DNA of 64,000 nt. Source: Enoplolaimus lenunculus (Eukaryota; Nematoda; Enoplea; Enoplida; Thoracostomopsidae). The stretch covers positions 1 through 64,000 of the forward strand of contig JASANG010000625.1 of assembly GCA_030248215.1 (NCBI GenBank). The letters run 5' to 3'. This document shows, in pieces, positions 1 to 13,360 of the stretch; the stretch's first letter is position 1, and each line of letters begins with the position of its first letter. The translations under genes were made by a program, and so were the position numbers. The notes below the pieces were generated by a model. That model did not search any database. It saw only the letters and a list, made by a program, of their open reading frames with translations, and was not told the DNA's origin.

Positions 1-240
1 GTAACGTATTTCGGTGTAATTTGTAATATTGTTACGGTACGATCAAAAATTCTCTGCCCTGACAATGTTTATATGGTTTAAAATAAAACATTGACGCTTC
101 CTATTTTTCTGTCCAATTGAAATATTTTCCTGGCCTTATTTCGAATCCAAAATATGGTCTGCGTCGATCTTATAGCCCCCTGGTAGAAAATAAAATTACC
201 TTATATATGTATAGATGACATTTACAATTTAGATGGGTCT

Positions 241-441
241 GACCAATGTATAGAACAGGGGCGGAACAGTTGTGCCTATAAACATATAAGCCTAACAGCA
301 AGCCTAAGCCTATGCGTAATAATGAGCTTATACCAAAACCTAAGCCAAACACCTAAGTCTAAACAACATATAATCTAAAACTTAAGATAACTCTATTCCA
401 GTCCCACAGAAAAACGTTCCGCTCCTGATCTTTATAACAGC
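241..441 (-). mobile_element. Family B element (B1), TTAGGC-bearing MITE
   Basis: Family B has inverted ends of the form GGCCAATGTATAGAACAGGG / GATCTTTACATGGCC, with GCGGAACAG and CGTTCCGC just inside. Between them are AAGCATATTCCTAAGCC hexamer runs. This copy is complete but diverged. Confidence 0.72.
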
Positions 442-676
442 CGTAGGTCGTAACTTGTATATATGCTATTCAAATCGACTATACTACCAGGGGTGTATAC
501 AAGCAAAGATAGAAACCATATCGCCTAAACCGTATGCAGATCAGTGAAAAAGTTCGCCTTATTGGCGGCTTAAGAGTAACCAGTTAGATGTCATATTTTA
601 AACCAATTTTCTAGCTCGCTACACTCAATCGCAGAAAAACTTTCAATAAACGTTCTGTCTCGCAAATAAAATAGCT

Positions 677-847
677 CATGTTACTTCAAGAGGCGTCCAG
701 ATTTCTGGTGGGTCTACAAAAGAGTACGTTTAGTTTCTAGATTACATTTTGTTCTTTAGGTTTAGGTTTAGGAACACATTTTTGCAACGCAGACGCTTAG
801 GAATACACGCTCAATCTACTGTTACGCCCCTAAAAGTAACATTGGCC
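677..847 (+). mobile_element. Family A element (copy A1), TTAGGC-bearing MITE
   Basis: Family A has inverted ends close to GGCCAATGTTACTTTAAGG, followed by GGCGTCCAGGTTTCTG on the left and ACGCCCC on the right. The interior carries TTAGGY hexamers and the phrase TTTTTGCAACGC. This copy is diverged, with only a few hexamers. No coding capacity. Confidence 0.7.
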
Positions 848-861
848 AATCAAATCATGGC

Positions 862-3170
862 TACTGCTCTTATAGAACAATTATACCAAGAAAGGTCAAT
901 GTAACAATCAGAAACAGTTATAATAATTAACTTTTTTAAATTTTAAATTCAAAACCGACAAATTATTAAAAACCGTTTTTTTTGGAAAATGAAATAAATA
1001 TTAAACAATTGTTCTGTCTTAGCATAACCTTTATACAGACTATCGATTGTAGACAGCCGGCTCTGGCGGCTATTTCAAACAATTGGCTGCCGGGCTGTTG
1101 TCAAACGGTTGCCGCAATTGTGAGCTGTTCCCCAAATTTATCATCGCGAACAGTGGCGGATCCACAAATTTCATAAAAGCGGCCGGCCGCTCGAACATAC
1201 ATTCGTAACAAAAATCGCGAGCGAAACGAACGAGAAGTCAAACCCTATTTGAGCGCTAAACCTTGACGCAATATTTTGGTTTGACCCTGATGGGTTCAGG
1301 CCGATGTTGACCCACACGACGGATTCACCAGTGGACGCTAGTGTAAAGCTAAGCCGACTTTTTAAGTAGGGATCGTTAAGGCTTAAATTCTACATCGTTA
1401 AACTTTAAGTCCAAGTCGTATCTGTGTAACTTATCATAACTTAACCCTTTATCACGTTAATATTTTCTATTTTCCCTGAGACCTACTATTATGCTAGGAT
1501 TCGAAGTCCAGTGACTGGAGTGGAAGGCGTATGCCATCACCACTCAGCTATAGGAGCTTGACACTCGAGCCTGAGGGGGCTCTCACGTCTTGTGGTGATT
1601 TAGTACTATGTATACGTGTCGCAATAGTTAAACGCGGTGCGATATATATTATTTAACGTATATGCACTGCGCTGAGTTGCCTATAGGCAACTGTATGTAA
1701 GAAGGGGTTAAATTTTAAAATCATTGCAAAATTTAAAAACATTTCGTTAAGTTGTCAACCTGTAGGACTTCATGTTTCCTATAACTTTTCGGAATAACCA
1801 CCTTATGTACGTAACAGGCTAATACTTAGAATAAATTATCAGAAACAGGTTAGTTTCAGACGAAATCTGACTGAAACCCTATAAGATTTAGCCATAATTA
1901 ATCAATAGCTTTTAAACCAGGGTGTTCTTATTGGTTGGTATACGCAGTTAGTCTGTCAAAGCTGCGACATCATCAAATGTTCCTCGTAGAACATTTCAAA
2001 TAATTACATTAGCAACTTCTGACACTTTATTTTGTGAGAAATTTCTTGCTTTGATTCTAAGTTTAAGCAAAAAAATTGGTTCAAAAGTTTTGGCAAAAAT
2101 CACAAAAACTTAATTCGTGACGTCATTATATTACTGTATTTTTCAAAATTCTCTACATTAATAATTATTATATTCTCAAACAAATTGCAAAAAAAACATC
2201 TTAAATATATTTAGTTTTCAAATAGTTTTAGTCAAAAATGTGTCATTTTTATTTCACAAATAGTACCAAAACAACCGTAACATTTTTCTTAAAATTGTTC
2301 TAAGATAAATGCCCCTTATTCGTTGAAAGTAATAATTTCACTTGCTAAATTTAAACCAAAATATTTCACCTAAAAGCAACCAACAACTTTGGTACAAACT
2401 CTTTATTTTAATGTTGCCTAAAAAGTCTTAAAATAAACTCAAATTCATTTTCAAGTTGAAAATTTAGATTCACAAATTGCCGGTTATACAAAAATTAGGT
2501 CATTGCGTTTAATCGTAAAGCAGGTTAATTTTAACAGGGTAGTAATTATACTTTCTTAAAATAGCAAATATTCAAAGTTGAAGATTGAAAAAATAATATT
2601 TTAAGTGACCAAATTAAGATCCATACGGACGCGCATTAAGTTGTAATTTAGCTAATTTTAAGACTTAAATTTAAGTAATATATTTTAGGAAAAATTTATC
2701 TTACAAATTAGATTATGTTTCAGACTTTAGCTTTTTAAAGCATATAAGGCTAACCAAACTGTAGCTTAAATTTGAAACTATGACTCCAGTGAACATACAA
2801 GGTTGAATTCAGATTTCAAGAGGTATTATGTCATGTGATAAATGTTTGCAAAATTATATTTCACACAAAAGTATAAGAATTTGAAGAACAGTAGCGAGTT
2901 GATAGAAAAATCCTACGGGCTGTTCTCACGCAACCTCGAAACACACAAATTAAGCAATATATAACATTGTTTACCACTGAAAACATGTTTCGAATTTGAG
3001 TCATATATCAAAATGATAAATTTCAAATTTTAGTATCATATGATATTTTTCAGGACAACCATTTTCTGTGCTTTATGCTTGCAACCCATATCAAACAAGT
3101 ATGATATCAAACAATATCAATTAATATTAGAATACAAAAGATGACTTATACATGATGGTAGCAAACAGTA
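862..3170. other. Gene-free AT-rich stretch
   Basis: Apart from a family E end near 1152 and the tRNA-like relic at 1497, I see no supported feature. A-rich and T-rich runs dominate 2000-3100. Confidence 0.6.
1497..1566 (-). repeat. tRNA-like relic
   Basis: The minus strand reads TAGCTGAGTGGTGATGGCA (box A-like) and, at tRNA spacing, GGACTTCGAATCC (box B-like). The D arm pairs, but the anticodon and T stems do not. Probably a SINE or tRNA relic. Confidence 0.4.
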
Positions 3171-3335
3171 AGGGTTGCGCTATACTTTACTGAGCCAGAC
3201 TCCGGCGGGTGCCGCCGCACTGCGGCGCACGGCGGCGCACGGCGGCGCACGGCGGCGTTTGATCATTTTTAATAAAAAGTTATACTGCGCCGCGCGGCGG
3301 CGTCCGTCGACGCGCGGCGAGTATAGCGTAACCCT
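3171..3335. mobile_element. Family K MITE (K1), GC-rich core
   Basis: Inverted ends AGGGTTGCGCTATACTTTAC and GAGTATAGCGTAACCCT. The core is strikingly GC-rich, with three CGGCGCACGG units and CGCGCGGCGGCG, unlike the surrounding AT-rich DNA. Confidence 0.82.
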
Positions 3336-6182
3336 AAACGAGTATAACCGTATAAAAGTAAAAAAAAACAAATTATCACCCCTTGAATTCTAATTCGATA
3401 TCCGGATTTGTTATTGAATTATGTAAAAATACCGGAAACGGAACCGGAAAAACGATACAGAAAATGTTTTTTGTCAAATCCAAACGATAATGATGAACTC
3501 TACTTAAAAGAATACAGGGGTTTTTAACCGGATCGAGGAAAAAATGCCAGCATTCGATCAGTATGTAGAATGTGCACGAAACCTGTTTGCCTAATTGAAC
3601 CAAACAAGCTATACGGTATTATTTAGGCAAATAACTATTATATTAGCATACATATCAATCATTAATAATGTTATAAACGTTTGACATGGCTCGTTTGTAC
3701 CAACAACAACAACAACGCGGTGTCATTTACTGGTTCAAAAAATGTCGAAAACATTATTAACAATTGGTGATAAGTGCTACACACATTTGAGTATAATACG
3801 GATACAACATTTTTGTGTCATCTTCAAAATAACGCATCAAAATTTAACAGAGTCAAACGTTGGCTTAAACTCGAGTCTGCTACTCAACCGCTACGCCATT
3901 CCAAGCTCAAAATTGTTAGCTGTCGTTTAAACTTTTATTTTCGTTGAACAAAAATTGAAGTTTCATCGAATTATGTAGTTCATTATTCAAAAATAACTTG
4001 CAGCTTACAAACAAACTGTCACCGCTTATAATTAATTTAATTAAAACGTCAGATATCGGCTGCTGACATTTTTTGGTTCTTTTGACCTATAACAGGTTCA
4101 AGTAGTTTGACTGTAGCAAAATGTTTTTCAACCCGGTGCCATTTAGAAGGCTTGTGGGTGGATTGTAGCACCCGGCAAAGCTGACGGTTTATGCTTTAAA
4201 ATAATCTTCTGGATCCAAGGAGCGAACAACAAACTCGACCTCGCAAGTAGAAAACTTATTAATCATGTTCTACCTTCCCGAAATTAAATCAAGATTGTAC
4301 GCTTGGCCTGAACCTGGCCACAAACGGACAAGGACCAAGAGCCGTTGTTGGAACCAAAGTGGACGCCAAAGTTCGTTTGCGTTCTTGGCAAAATGGCACA
4401 ATTTGTAGTTCTGAGGTCCACTAGAACTTGCATTATATCTACTCTTGCACCATGGTTTGTACTAGGGTACGACCGGAGGTTAGAAAATCTGCCTCCGGCT
4501 CCGGCTCCGGTAGATTTTTTGCCGGAGGTTCCGGGAATTTCGGTAGTAAAATGTTGCATAATTTTCCTAAATTTATCTGTTTTGCGCGTTTCGATTGACT
4601 TTTGTCACAATTTTAATGTAAGAATTGCTGAAATTTGGCATAAAATTAACGTGAAACCAACCAGCATAACAACATTTTGCAGATATTGGCTAAAATTAAC
4701 TAATTAACCATCGTTTTTACTACTTAATTTCGTCTTACCTCCGGCTCCGGCAAGTTTCGTTGACTTCCGGCTTCGGCTCCGGTATTTTTCAACTCCGGTT
4801 GCACCCAGGTTTGTACAGTTAAGAACCCAGCTACAACTACCAGGTCATTGAAATATATAACTTTTTGGCATATTTGATTCACGGATATTAATGCACACTG
4901 CAGCATACCTTAATTGTGCGTTACGTTTGGTGAATTGTAATACCACACGGCCGATTGCGGTACACGATTGAAATAGTCAAAAACATTTATTGTATCATTA
5001 AAATACCACCTACACCAGGAAGATAGCGTTTAGTTTCGAGATTCTTTTGTCTATTATATATCACGCGCTTCCGGTTACATATATTAATATGTACAGTAGT
5101 AAAGCAAATGGGTATCTGCCCATGTATACTTTACTGCCGTCCCAAAATCCCACCATCCAAGCTAAAGAATTGATAGCTTTTTATTTGTGATGGAAATTTG
5201 GGTTTCCGGGATTTTGTGATTTCAATACAATTCATCGCAAGCAATACTTTGGGCTTAGGCTTATATTTAAGATTAGACAATTGTTTGGTTCAATATTAGG
5301 TTTACGATTAGACAAGGATGCGTTTTTGGTTTCGGATTAGGCAACGCTCCGGCAAAGGCTTAGGTTTAGAATATGGGGTTTAGGCGTAGGATCTTGTGTA
5401 CGCTTAGATATAGATTGCTTGATTATATCAGGATAGTGTTCCCAATTATACGGAAACTGAAACCAAAAACGGATATTACAGTTTCTAAAAGTTTCGAATA
5501 TTTTTATAATTCCGGCAATACAATCGACAGAAATGTAAATATTTGTTAGACTTTTTAAAATTTTAAACAAAAAATGGCAGATGCATCGAATTTTTTCATG
5601 ATATTTAGAATAAATTTTAACATTTTTATTCTAAATCGAACAATTGCAGCATATGTGTAAATATGAGAATAAAGCAACTAATTTTCAGCTTAAAACAACA
5701 GAGTTTACCAAATTTCTTTAACTCAAACGTAAACGGAAACGGATATTAATTTTGGCCGGAAACCCATATCGGATTTAAACCGAATGCGTTTCCGATTTTT
5801 AACCCAGAGTGAATTTACTTTTAAAAAAGTTCCGGCACAAAATTCACAGGTGCAAAATTTGTTTTTGTATTTCCTTACAAGATTGAAAAGTATTTTTAGA
5901 TTAAACTGTTTGTTTTTAAACTAAAAATACAACTTTTGATTCGAAAATAACATTATATTGCCTGTAATGTCGGACTCTTTTGCGCTTTAGGCATAAACAA
6001 TTAACGGGATGTGATAGCAAACGGCCTTGTTTTACTATACCAGGTATTTAAAGTTTAAACTGCAAGTAAAAAACGGCTTACGATCAAAATATTTGTACCC
6101 TGATTTGGCACGCACTTAAGAGTACCAGAATTTGGCAAACTTTCCAATCATTTCCGCTTAGGCTTACAAATTTAGGTTTATG
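3336..6182. other. Gene-free stretch
   Basis: Contains a (CAA)n run at 3701-3716, a family C end at about 3758-3800, G1, and scattered diverged TTAGGC units at 5248-5400. No exon signals found. Confidence 0.55.
4463..4807. mobile_element. Family G hAT-like MITE (G1)
   Basis: Family G has ends CAGGGTGCAACCGGAGGT and its inverse. Just inside both ends lies a hexamer array of CCGGAGCCGGA type. This copy has diverged ends (TAGGGTACGACCGGAGGT and CCGGTTGCACCCA) and arrays at about 4490-4510 and 4738-4783. Confidence 0.75.
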
Positions 6183-6322
6183 CGGCCAATGTAAAGAACA
6201 GGCGCGGAACAGTTATTATAAGCATATTTCTAAGCCACAACGGCAACACCAAAACCGAAGAAAACCCCAACCAAAACAAACAAACAAAAAAAAAGCGCCA
6301 ACCCCCCAAACAAAAAAAAAAA

Positions 6323-6362
<40 letters not shown>

Positions 6363-6484
6363 AAAACAAACTAAGGCTAAAGCCTAAGCCTTAAAGCCAA
6401 GCAAAAAAGTTAGTCTAAAACTTAAGTTTACTCTATTGTATAATCCCACAAAATAACTCTTTGCCCCTGATCGTTACATGGGCC
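6183..6484 (-). mobile_element. Family B element (B2) with an A-rich expansion
   Basis: Both ends are recognisable (GGCCAATGTAAAGAACAGGC and CCCCTGATCGTTACATGGGCC). The usual hexamer core is replaced in part by an adenine-rich tract at about 6264-6372, including an almost pure A run. Confidence 0.72.
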
Positions 6485-7148
6485 GTTTATGCTTAAGACT
6501 GTTTTAAATCTTGCTTAAGTATTTACTTAAGTTATGCTTAAAAGTAATTACAAAAGCCGCCGACTTTACAAGTCGTTAACTTTTGAGCCAAAACAAGTAA
6601 ATGTCAACCCTGACACTGTGTTTCCACAAGGAAGCCACAGTTTTGGTTAATGGTAAAAAGGCATCATGAGTCAGCAAACTGAATTTGACCAAAGTTAATA
6701 TGCCTGAACTGTTCATCTTCAACACAACCAATTTGATCAATGGCTGAAATTAATTTCAGCATGAAGTCGGACTTAAGTGGAGTTTCAGACACCCAGCCAT
6801 TAGCTTTCTCAAGTGAATGAGGAACGAATTAAATTTTGTGGAACGGGATGGATGGCACACGTCTGCCTCTCGTTGATCCCAGCTATATCTGACAATATTT
6901 ACGCCATGAGTAGACATTAATATAGAAGACGGGTGGATCAAAGGATTTTCACAAAGTGGAAGCTTTGAAATTGTTTTTTAAATAATTTTTGCAAGTTATT
7001 CGACACGGAAATATTAATCACACGTTGAAATCTCTCAGAATTGAAAATATTGGGAACGGAATGCACCCCCTTGGATCCGTCATTTATAAAGTTCCAGTGT
7101 GAAATTTCGTGAAAAAATGTTTCACGTTGCGAACAACATAGAAATGTT

Positions 7149-7330
7149 GGCCAATGTTCCTTTCAGGGGCGTAAACAGTAGATTAAGCATATCCCAAAGC
7201 CTAAGCCTAAGCGTTGCAAAAACATATTCCTAAGCCTAAGTCTAAGCCTAAACAAAGAATGTAATCTAGAATCTAATCCTACGCTTTTATAGACCCACCA
7301 GAAACCTGGACGCCCCTTAAAGTAACATTC
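7149..7330 (-). mobile_element. Family A element (A2)
   Basis: Same family as at 677, in reverse orientation (GCCTAA arrays on +). Both ends are recognisable: GGCCAATGTTCC on the left and ACGCCCCTTAAAGTAACATT on the right. Confidence 0.8.
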
Positions 7331-7689
7331 CCCGAAACGTTTTTATGCTTAAACTAAACGCAAATAGAAAAATTCCTAAAATTATGCAACTAATTTACTT
7401 GTAAATATACAAAAAATCAACGTGGTATTTGTAACAGTAATTCCACAGTTAAAGCTTAGAAATAAAAGCTAATAAAAAATAAGATGTGCACATTTTGGGT
7501 TTCGTCACAACTATTTTGTTAATTTTTTAAAATTACTAATAATTTTGGTACTAAAATCATCAGGTTTTGATATCCAATTGGGCCATAGGTTACTAAATCT
7601 TGGCGGTTTTGAAAGCCAAAACAATCCTTAAGACAAAGGCAAACAACTATTTTGCTTACATTTTAGTCAAAATCAACCTACGCATCGAA

Positions 7690-7920
7690 ATTTCATGTCA
7701 TACGTAATAGTTGTAGCATGGCTTTGCGTTCTTCCGAGATATGAATGCACGCTGCTACGATGCGGGCGTGTGCGTGTATACGAGCATCGATATCTTGATG
7801 TGCAAGTACCGAACGAGTGTACGCATAAGTGTGGAACGAGTGAGATCGAACGAGTTCCGCACGAGTTCGCTGCGCGAGTTCTTGAGTCATCTGCACAGTA
7901 CGAGAGAACTCGTGTTTAAT
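7690..7920. other. Locally GC-richer block of CGAGT motifs
   Basis: Repeated CGAGT, ACGAG and GAACGAGT words lie on both strands, with ACGAGTTCG and CGAACGAGTTCCG. Short frames are open on both strands, but none has a start, splice or motif that supports a gene. It may be the core of a diverged element. Confidence 0.4.
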
Positions 7921-8734
7921 ATGAGAAGAACAATAAGTCGTGCTACAACTGACTTGTACCACTGTCCCAGAACGAACAATCTTTGGTTTCGTGAATAAAA
8001 TAACTAGCACGGGTAGGCTGCCGAGAAGGAAAGTGAGTTTATCAGACCTCCTAGAATTTCGTCACCTCTAGAAAAATTTAAGACCCACTTGTAAGAGCAG
8101 AGAACTCACGACACCCCACTTCTAAATTGATTTTATAAGCACAAGCACCACACACTTGCATTTCCAGCCTGTGGAACTAGTGAAGTTTCCCGTGATTCAA
8201 TTACAGTCGTATGTCGCAAGTACAACTAGACCAAAACAAGTTAATATTTCTATCTAACAAGATGGCACATCTTCGAGAAAACTTATCTTAATTTTAAAAA
8301 TTGATTTTTCATCGGAATCAAAATCATTAATAATTTTTCGCATCTTAAACTTTAATTCGCTAATTCTACAACGCCAGCTATTAAATTAATTTTATTTTGT
8401 GACAAAAACCGCTAGCTAAGTATTTAACTGAACTATGAGATTGTGTTTGCTGTATAATATTTGATTAAAAAATTTCAATGTCAATGTAAGCAGATTATCA
8501 AGGAGTTAAAAGGGCTATTAAGTATTATAAATGAAGGCTAAAAGCCGAGAAGATATTACATTTTAATCTGTTCGTAGGTTTAAATTCTTGAATATTTGGT
8601 ATTTTATGGTAATCTTGTGTAAAGGAACAGGTAAAACAAGGGGTAAGACAAAAATCTCAGGGAATGCAGAGGATTTTGCAAACAACGTATTTGGACAGAT
8701 ATTTAGGCAGTTACCTAGGAAACTAAAGCTAATC

Positions 8735-8905
8735 AAAGATCATGGGCTGAACGTTTTTCTGCGGGACTGACACAGAGTAAAGCTTAAAGTTTTGATATAT
8801 ATTTTTTGTTAGGTTTAGGCATAAGAATGTAGGCTTAATAAACTTAGGTATATGGCCATTTTACGGTAAAATTTAGGCGTAGGCTTAGGCTTAGGAATAT
8901 GGTAA
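8735..8905 (+). mobile_element. Degraded family B element
   Basis: A left end (GATCATGGGCTGAACG, TTTTTCTGCGGGACTG) is followed by diverged TTAGGC units at 8812-8902. No right end was found. Confidence 0.45.
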
Positions 8906-9093
8906 CGAATACACTGCAATTTCATATTTTACTCAGGGATCTTAGACAGAACCTTCGGTTAAAACGATTTTAAAAATATGTGCGAATCAAATATATATTA
9001 GCAATTTATTTTCACGCCATTATATAGGAAGTTTCGCTCTCTTTCACTAAATTTTGGCAAAAATGTCAATTTCAACTATCTTCAATAACTTAC

Positions 9094-9258
9094 TGTGGCG
9101 ACCCGATCAAGAGTGGGAGGGAGACTGTTTATGGACTCTAATTTGGGTTTAGCAACTCTATCCGTTTATATACTCATATTACGGATACGGATTCCTATTG
9201 ATTGCGACTCAAAATATGAACCTCCCTTATTATCTCCACCCTTTTATTGGGGTCACTA
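9094..9258. mobile_element. Family F element (F1), short
   Basis: The left end is TGGCGACCCGATCAAGAG and the right end is TTTTATTGGGGTCACTA. The interior has the shared phrase ACGGATACGGATTCCTATTG. Confidence 0.6.
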
Positions 9259-10256
9259 CAATATACTATAAACAAAACAAAGCCTTTAGACAGACCCTTC
9301 GCTGTTTTACATAGCTGATAGGCTTAGGAACCCTGGCCAATCAAACACCTGTTTTCGAATTAAACAAATGTCAGTCCAACTTTGCTTAAGGGAAACTAGC
9401 AAATGCGAACAGTTTGAGTATTTTTGAACAATTTTTCATTAAACTCACACAGTTGGACATATGTGAGCTAAAAGGTCAACGTTTAACATTCTAGCTTTAC
9501 CTGAAGCAATATATGAAAATATATGTATATATGAACGTCACTTGTGGACACACTGCAGTCAAAAGATACAGGGTGGCGGACATGAGTAGTGTCGAATTCA
9601 CAATTTGTCGGTGAGGAATTGAGACCCCTGAAGGACTGTCCGTCGAAAATGTCCCTGTCTGTAAAAAGAATGGCGGATATGATAGAATCGCAACTGAAGA
9701 TAAATTTGTTAATATCCGGTCTTTAAAAGAGGTCGAACAACGCATAAACGGGATCTCTAAGGATGAATAGGTGCTCGAAGGTTATTCGCATTATTAATAT
9801 TAATTTTTGTACAAAATTCGAGTATGGCGCATTAAGATTAGTTTGGGGGGGACAGAAAAAATATACGGTATGGCCATCAAGTCCACCAGAGGTAAAATAG
9901 TGACCAAAAACTCGAGCGAGAAGCGAGCAAACAGCCAAACGTAATTTTTAGTGTCAAATCCGGATGTAAAATTTTAACTTTTTGTACGTCCGGTCACTGG
10001 GATTCGATGGTCAATAATCACCGCTAAAATCCGTCTGTGGACGTGGCAAAAAAGTTTCGGTAGACCACGTGATGTACTGGTATTTTTGGCAACAGTACAT
10101 TTGACTACCGAAACATTTTTGCTTTCAATGTCCATCCCACAGTTCAATAAATAAGTTACCAAGTCTACACATGATTGTGTCAAAGTCGAGGTGTCTCTCA
10201 ACTTTAGTCGATTACCCATATTTTTAAATGTACATACCACCAGTAATCAGTTTAGT

Positions 10257-10406
10257 GGCTCATGTATACAACAGGGCCGGATCGTTTTCCGGTTAGTCTT
10301 AGGCTTAGGTATAAGCTCATCGTTACTCGCAGGCTTAGGGTTAGGCTTAAGCTTATACTTAGGAATATGGTTATACTACTGTTTCGGTCCTGTTGTATAC
10401 ATGGGC
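10257..10406 (+). mobile_element. Family B element (B3)
   Basis: Ends GGCTCATGTATACAACAGGG and CCTGTTGTATACATGGGC form a clean inverted repeat around TTAGGC-derived units. Confidence 0.8.
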
Positions 10407-10858
10407 GAGTTTAGTGATAAGTTTTCAAATTCACAACATGTGCTTTTATCGAAGCTTACACTGAGTCTAAAGTTACAAGACCTATCACCAACTGCCCGAT
10501 AACTGTGTCACAAATTTAAGACCACAGGTTCGTGTCTAAAATGGCGTGGGTGTAACAAACCGTCACGAACCAGTTTGGTTTCGTGACACAAAACATATGT
10601 CAAGTGCAACCGAAAGCCTGAAGAGTGATTATACACGAGTTGCATGGCAAAACTGGAACATTTACAGCTTAAATAAGGCATCATTCAAAAGGATTATTAC
10701 CTAAAAATGAATTATTGAAGTCTTTTACAAGACGTAACCTTCAACAAATCGAACGGTAGAGTCTGTTGGGTTAGATTTTGAAATCAAAATGTATACATTG
10801 ACGCCTTGCCCAAGAATTTTAAAGAGGTCAGCATATCAACACAGATGTAGGTTGACCC

Positions 10859-11156
10859 GAGAGTGGATGTCTTGGGGTCTCGTATGGTTCAAAATGTACC
10901 ACAGGGTGTTGCGTTTTTTGGCCAACCTCTCCCCTGTTTAGTGGGGGTCGGTATCACATGAATATGTCTAAATTGAACTGTAAGGGGAACATATTTGACT
11001 CCGCATACATAAAGAGCCATGGTTCGCACCGGTTGTACCACCCTCCAAACAAATGGGGGTGTTCGGCATAAACGCAACGCGTGCCGGGTACATTCGTTTC
11101 TACACAGAATGTACTCAGTTGCACACTCTTGTTGAAGTATGCATCATCCACTCTTA
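10859..11156. mobile_element. Family H palindromic element (H1)
   Basis: Family H is about 300 bp with ends near CAAGAGTGGATGATGCATAC and inverted inner arms (AACGCAACGCGTGCCGG, TGGTACAAAATGTACCAC). This copy has diverged ends. Confidence 0.72.
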
Positions 11157-11539
11157 AATGCGAAACAATTTTCACGTCGGGAAGAAAACGTTAATATTAA
11201 TGAGAAAATAGCGTTTTGACAAATGCTAAAAAGCGTTTACATTGCTCGTAGCTACGCTAGCTGATCATTTCAGATTGTCTTCTATTACAAAAAATACGTT
11301 TTGAAATATGCTGTTTAAAAAGCGACAAACGCTTAAAAGAGCGTTCGATTTTAGACACAATTTTAAGTGATTTTAACGGAAAGAAATTTTTCTGAAGTCT
11401 TTTGGAAGGCCAATGAACTTTCTGGCGTTGTTGTATTGCGCTTGGACAAGAATCAGATATTTTTTATACCCGTATATCAAGTTTTTTAGGCGGAAACAAA
11501 AATATACGCTCGGTGACAGGTAGAAATATTTCAAGCTGG

Positions 11540-11737
11540 GGTCCATGTATAGAATATGGCCGGAACGTCTTCCGGACGGGCTGTAACAGAGTCAGTTTAA
11601 ACTTTATACTAAATTTTTTGCTCAGGCTCAGGCTTAGGCTTAGGCATAGGAATATGCTCGTTTTGACGCTTAGGCTTAGGCTTAGGCTTAGGAATATGCT
11701 TATATTACGGTTCCGGCCCTGTTCTATATATGAGTCC
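11540..11737 (+). mobile_element. Family B element (B4)
   Basis: Ends GGTCCATGTATAGAATATGG and GGCCCTGTTCTATATATGAG. The interior has two TTAGGC runs separated by GGAATATGCTCGTTTTGACG. Confidence 0.8.
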
Positions 11738-12309
11738 AACCTTGATACGCCAAAGTACTTCCTGTGTGTTTATTATGAAAAAATATTTGAAAATGCAGAA
11801 CAAACTATACATTTGTGAATATATTTGTGAACTATAATTTTAAATACACAAGGTTTGGCTTACGATGAAATTTGAGTCATGTACTCTTTTTTACTTGTAG
11901 TTTCAAAGAAACACACTGCCAGTTTTGTTCAATTTATGCGTTTTGTCGTTAGGATCAAACAAAGACTTTAAGAGACACAGGCTCTAATATTTTCCGAGTT
12001 ATAATCGCATATAAACTCACATTCTGTAGGCGAACGGTTGTGTTAATTTTGATAACTCAAGAGGTTTCGTAAGCCTCCGCCCAGCGCCGCTTGTCGCACA
12101 TCTAAAATTTACTTTTATTTGTGACCAGGGTGGACCTGGAACTATAAAATACCGGAACCGGAAAGTTAAAAATATACCGGATCCGGAACCGGAGCCGGAA
12201 CCGAACATAAAAAAGTACTTGTTACCGAAACATTTATTTTTAACGCTATTTTAGCGGGTATTAATGCTGTAAACAAACACATCATTTAGGGTGTCAAAAT
12301 CTTGAAACA

Positions 12310-12455
12310 AATGCACGGTAACGGACGGCGACGTGCGGCGTACGAAAGTATAGCATCACTTGTAGTCATACGAACTTGTTGTATCGCTTGGAGTAGTCTC
12401 GTTTTCTAATCCCACAGAAAAACGTTCCGCCCCTGATCGTTTACATGCCCCGAAA
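12310..12455. mobile_element. Single ends of a family K and a family B element
   Basis: At 12310-12357 is a right end of family K (GGCGTACGAAAGTATAGC). At 12404-12455 is a lone right end of family B (CACAGAAAAACGTTCCGCCC). Neither has a partner end nearby. Confidence 0.5.
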
Positions 12456-13283
12456 TAGCTTAGGCTTAATATTAGATTTCGGTGGTCGCTTTTAGAAACC
12501 AAACCGTACATTACGACCAGCCGTAAGCTTACGAGTTTAATAGCGATCAGGTTCAGGCTATGTTCAGGGTCCGCTTTCTCAACTATGAGCATCACCTTTC
12601 AACGCGAAAGCTTGAAATTAAGCTACATTTTCGCGTATGGTTTAATCTACTTCGGCATCCAATTTTGAGATCCGCAATTACAGGAGTTTTGCCAGTTTAA
12701 AAACCTATCGTTAACTGGTGATAAATGCTTTGCCTACGCATTGTGAGCATTTTGGACGAAACTCCAACTCGTATACCACGTTTCTGCTTTTCACGTTTAT
12801 AAATTTTGTTGCGTTCTACAATTGTTCAACAAATTAAATCTTGATTTTGCATACGCCTGTTACTTTGTTTAGAGCGAAAATAGCAAAAATCTTCAGCAAA
12901 GCTAATTTAGCTGTATAGGTAACACGATGCTTGTGTCAGTAGAAAAATGGGATATATCGTTCTCGGAAACCTTGGAAAATGAGGAAAAAGCAGCCACTTT
13001 TACAGGATTTAGAATAACCTACAACTGGATCATAGAATCACAAAATTTTGTCGCTAAGTTGTGTTTGCTCATCAGGACGATCAAGTGAGATTGACTCTAC
13101 CGAAATGAAATTTTCGCTCCACCGTTGGTGTGCAAGGGCTTGTAGCCGATGTAATTTGAAAACTGGTTTGTTTGAAAACAAATGAACCGAAAATCAACAG
13201 GCGAACCAACGTTGATTATGTAATTAGATTTCTAAGTTTAATGCAATCTGAAACTTTGCGTAAGGTCGAAACCTAAAATGTTC

Positions 13284-13360
13284 ACATATATAATATATAT
13301 GTATATATGTATATGTATATATGTATATATGTATACGTTTGTATGTAAATATATAATATT
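13284..13360. repeat. TATATG/TA microsatellite
   Basis: Alternating TATATATG and TATA units with no other feature. Confidence 0.9.

Larger units (their letters stand above)
6485..10256. other. Gene-free stretch
   Basis: Holds A2, the CGAGT block, a degraded family B element and F1. The segments 6485-7148, 7921-8734 and 9259-10256 show nothing I can name. Confidence 0.5.

Noticed and set aside
4345-4707. 120-codon ORF on +
   Set aside because: Much of it lies in family G arrays. No conserved features.
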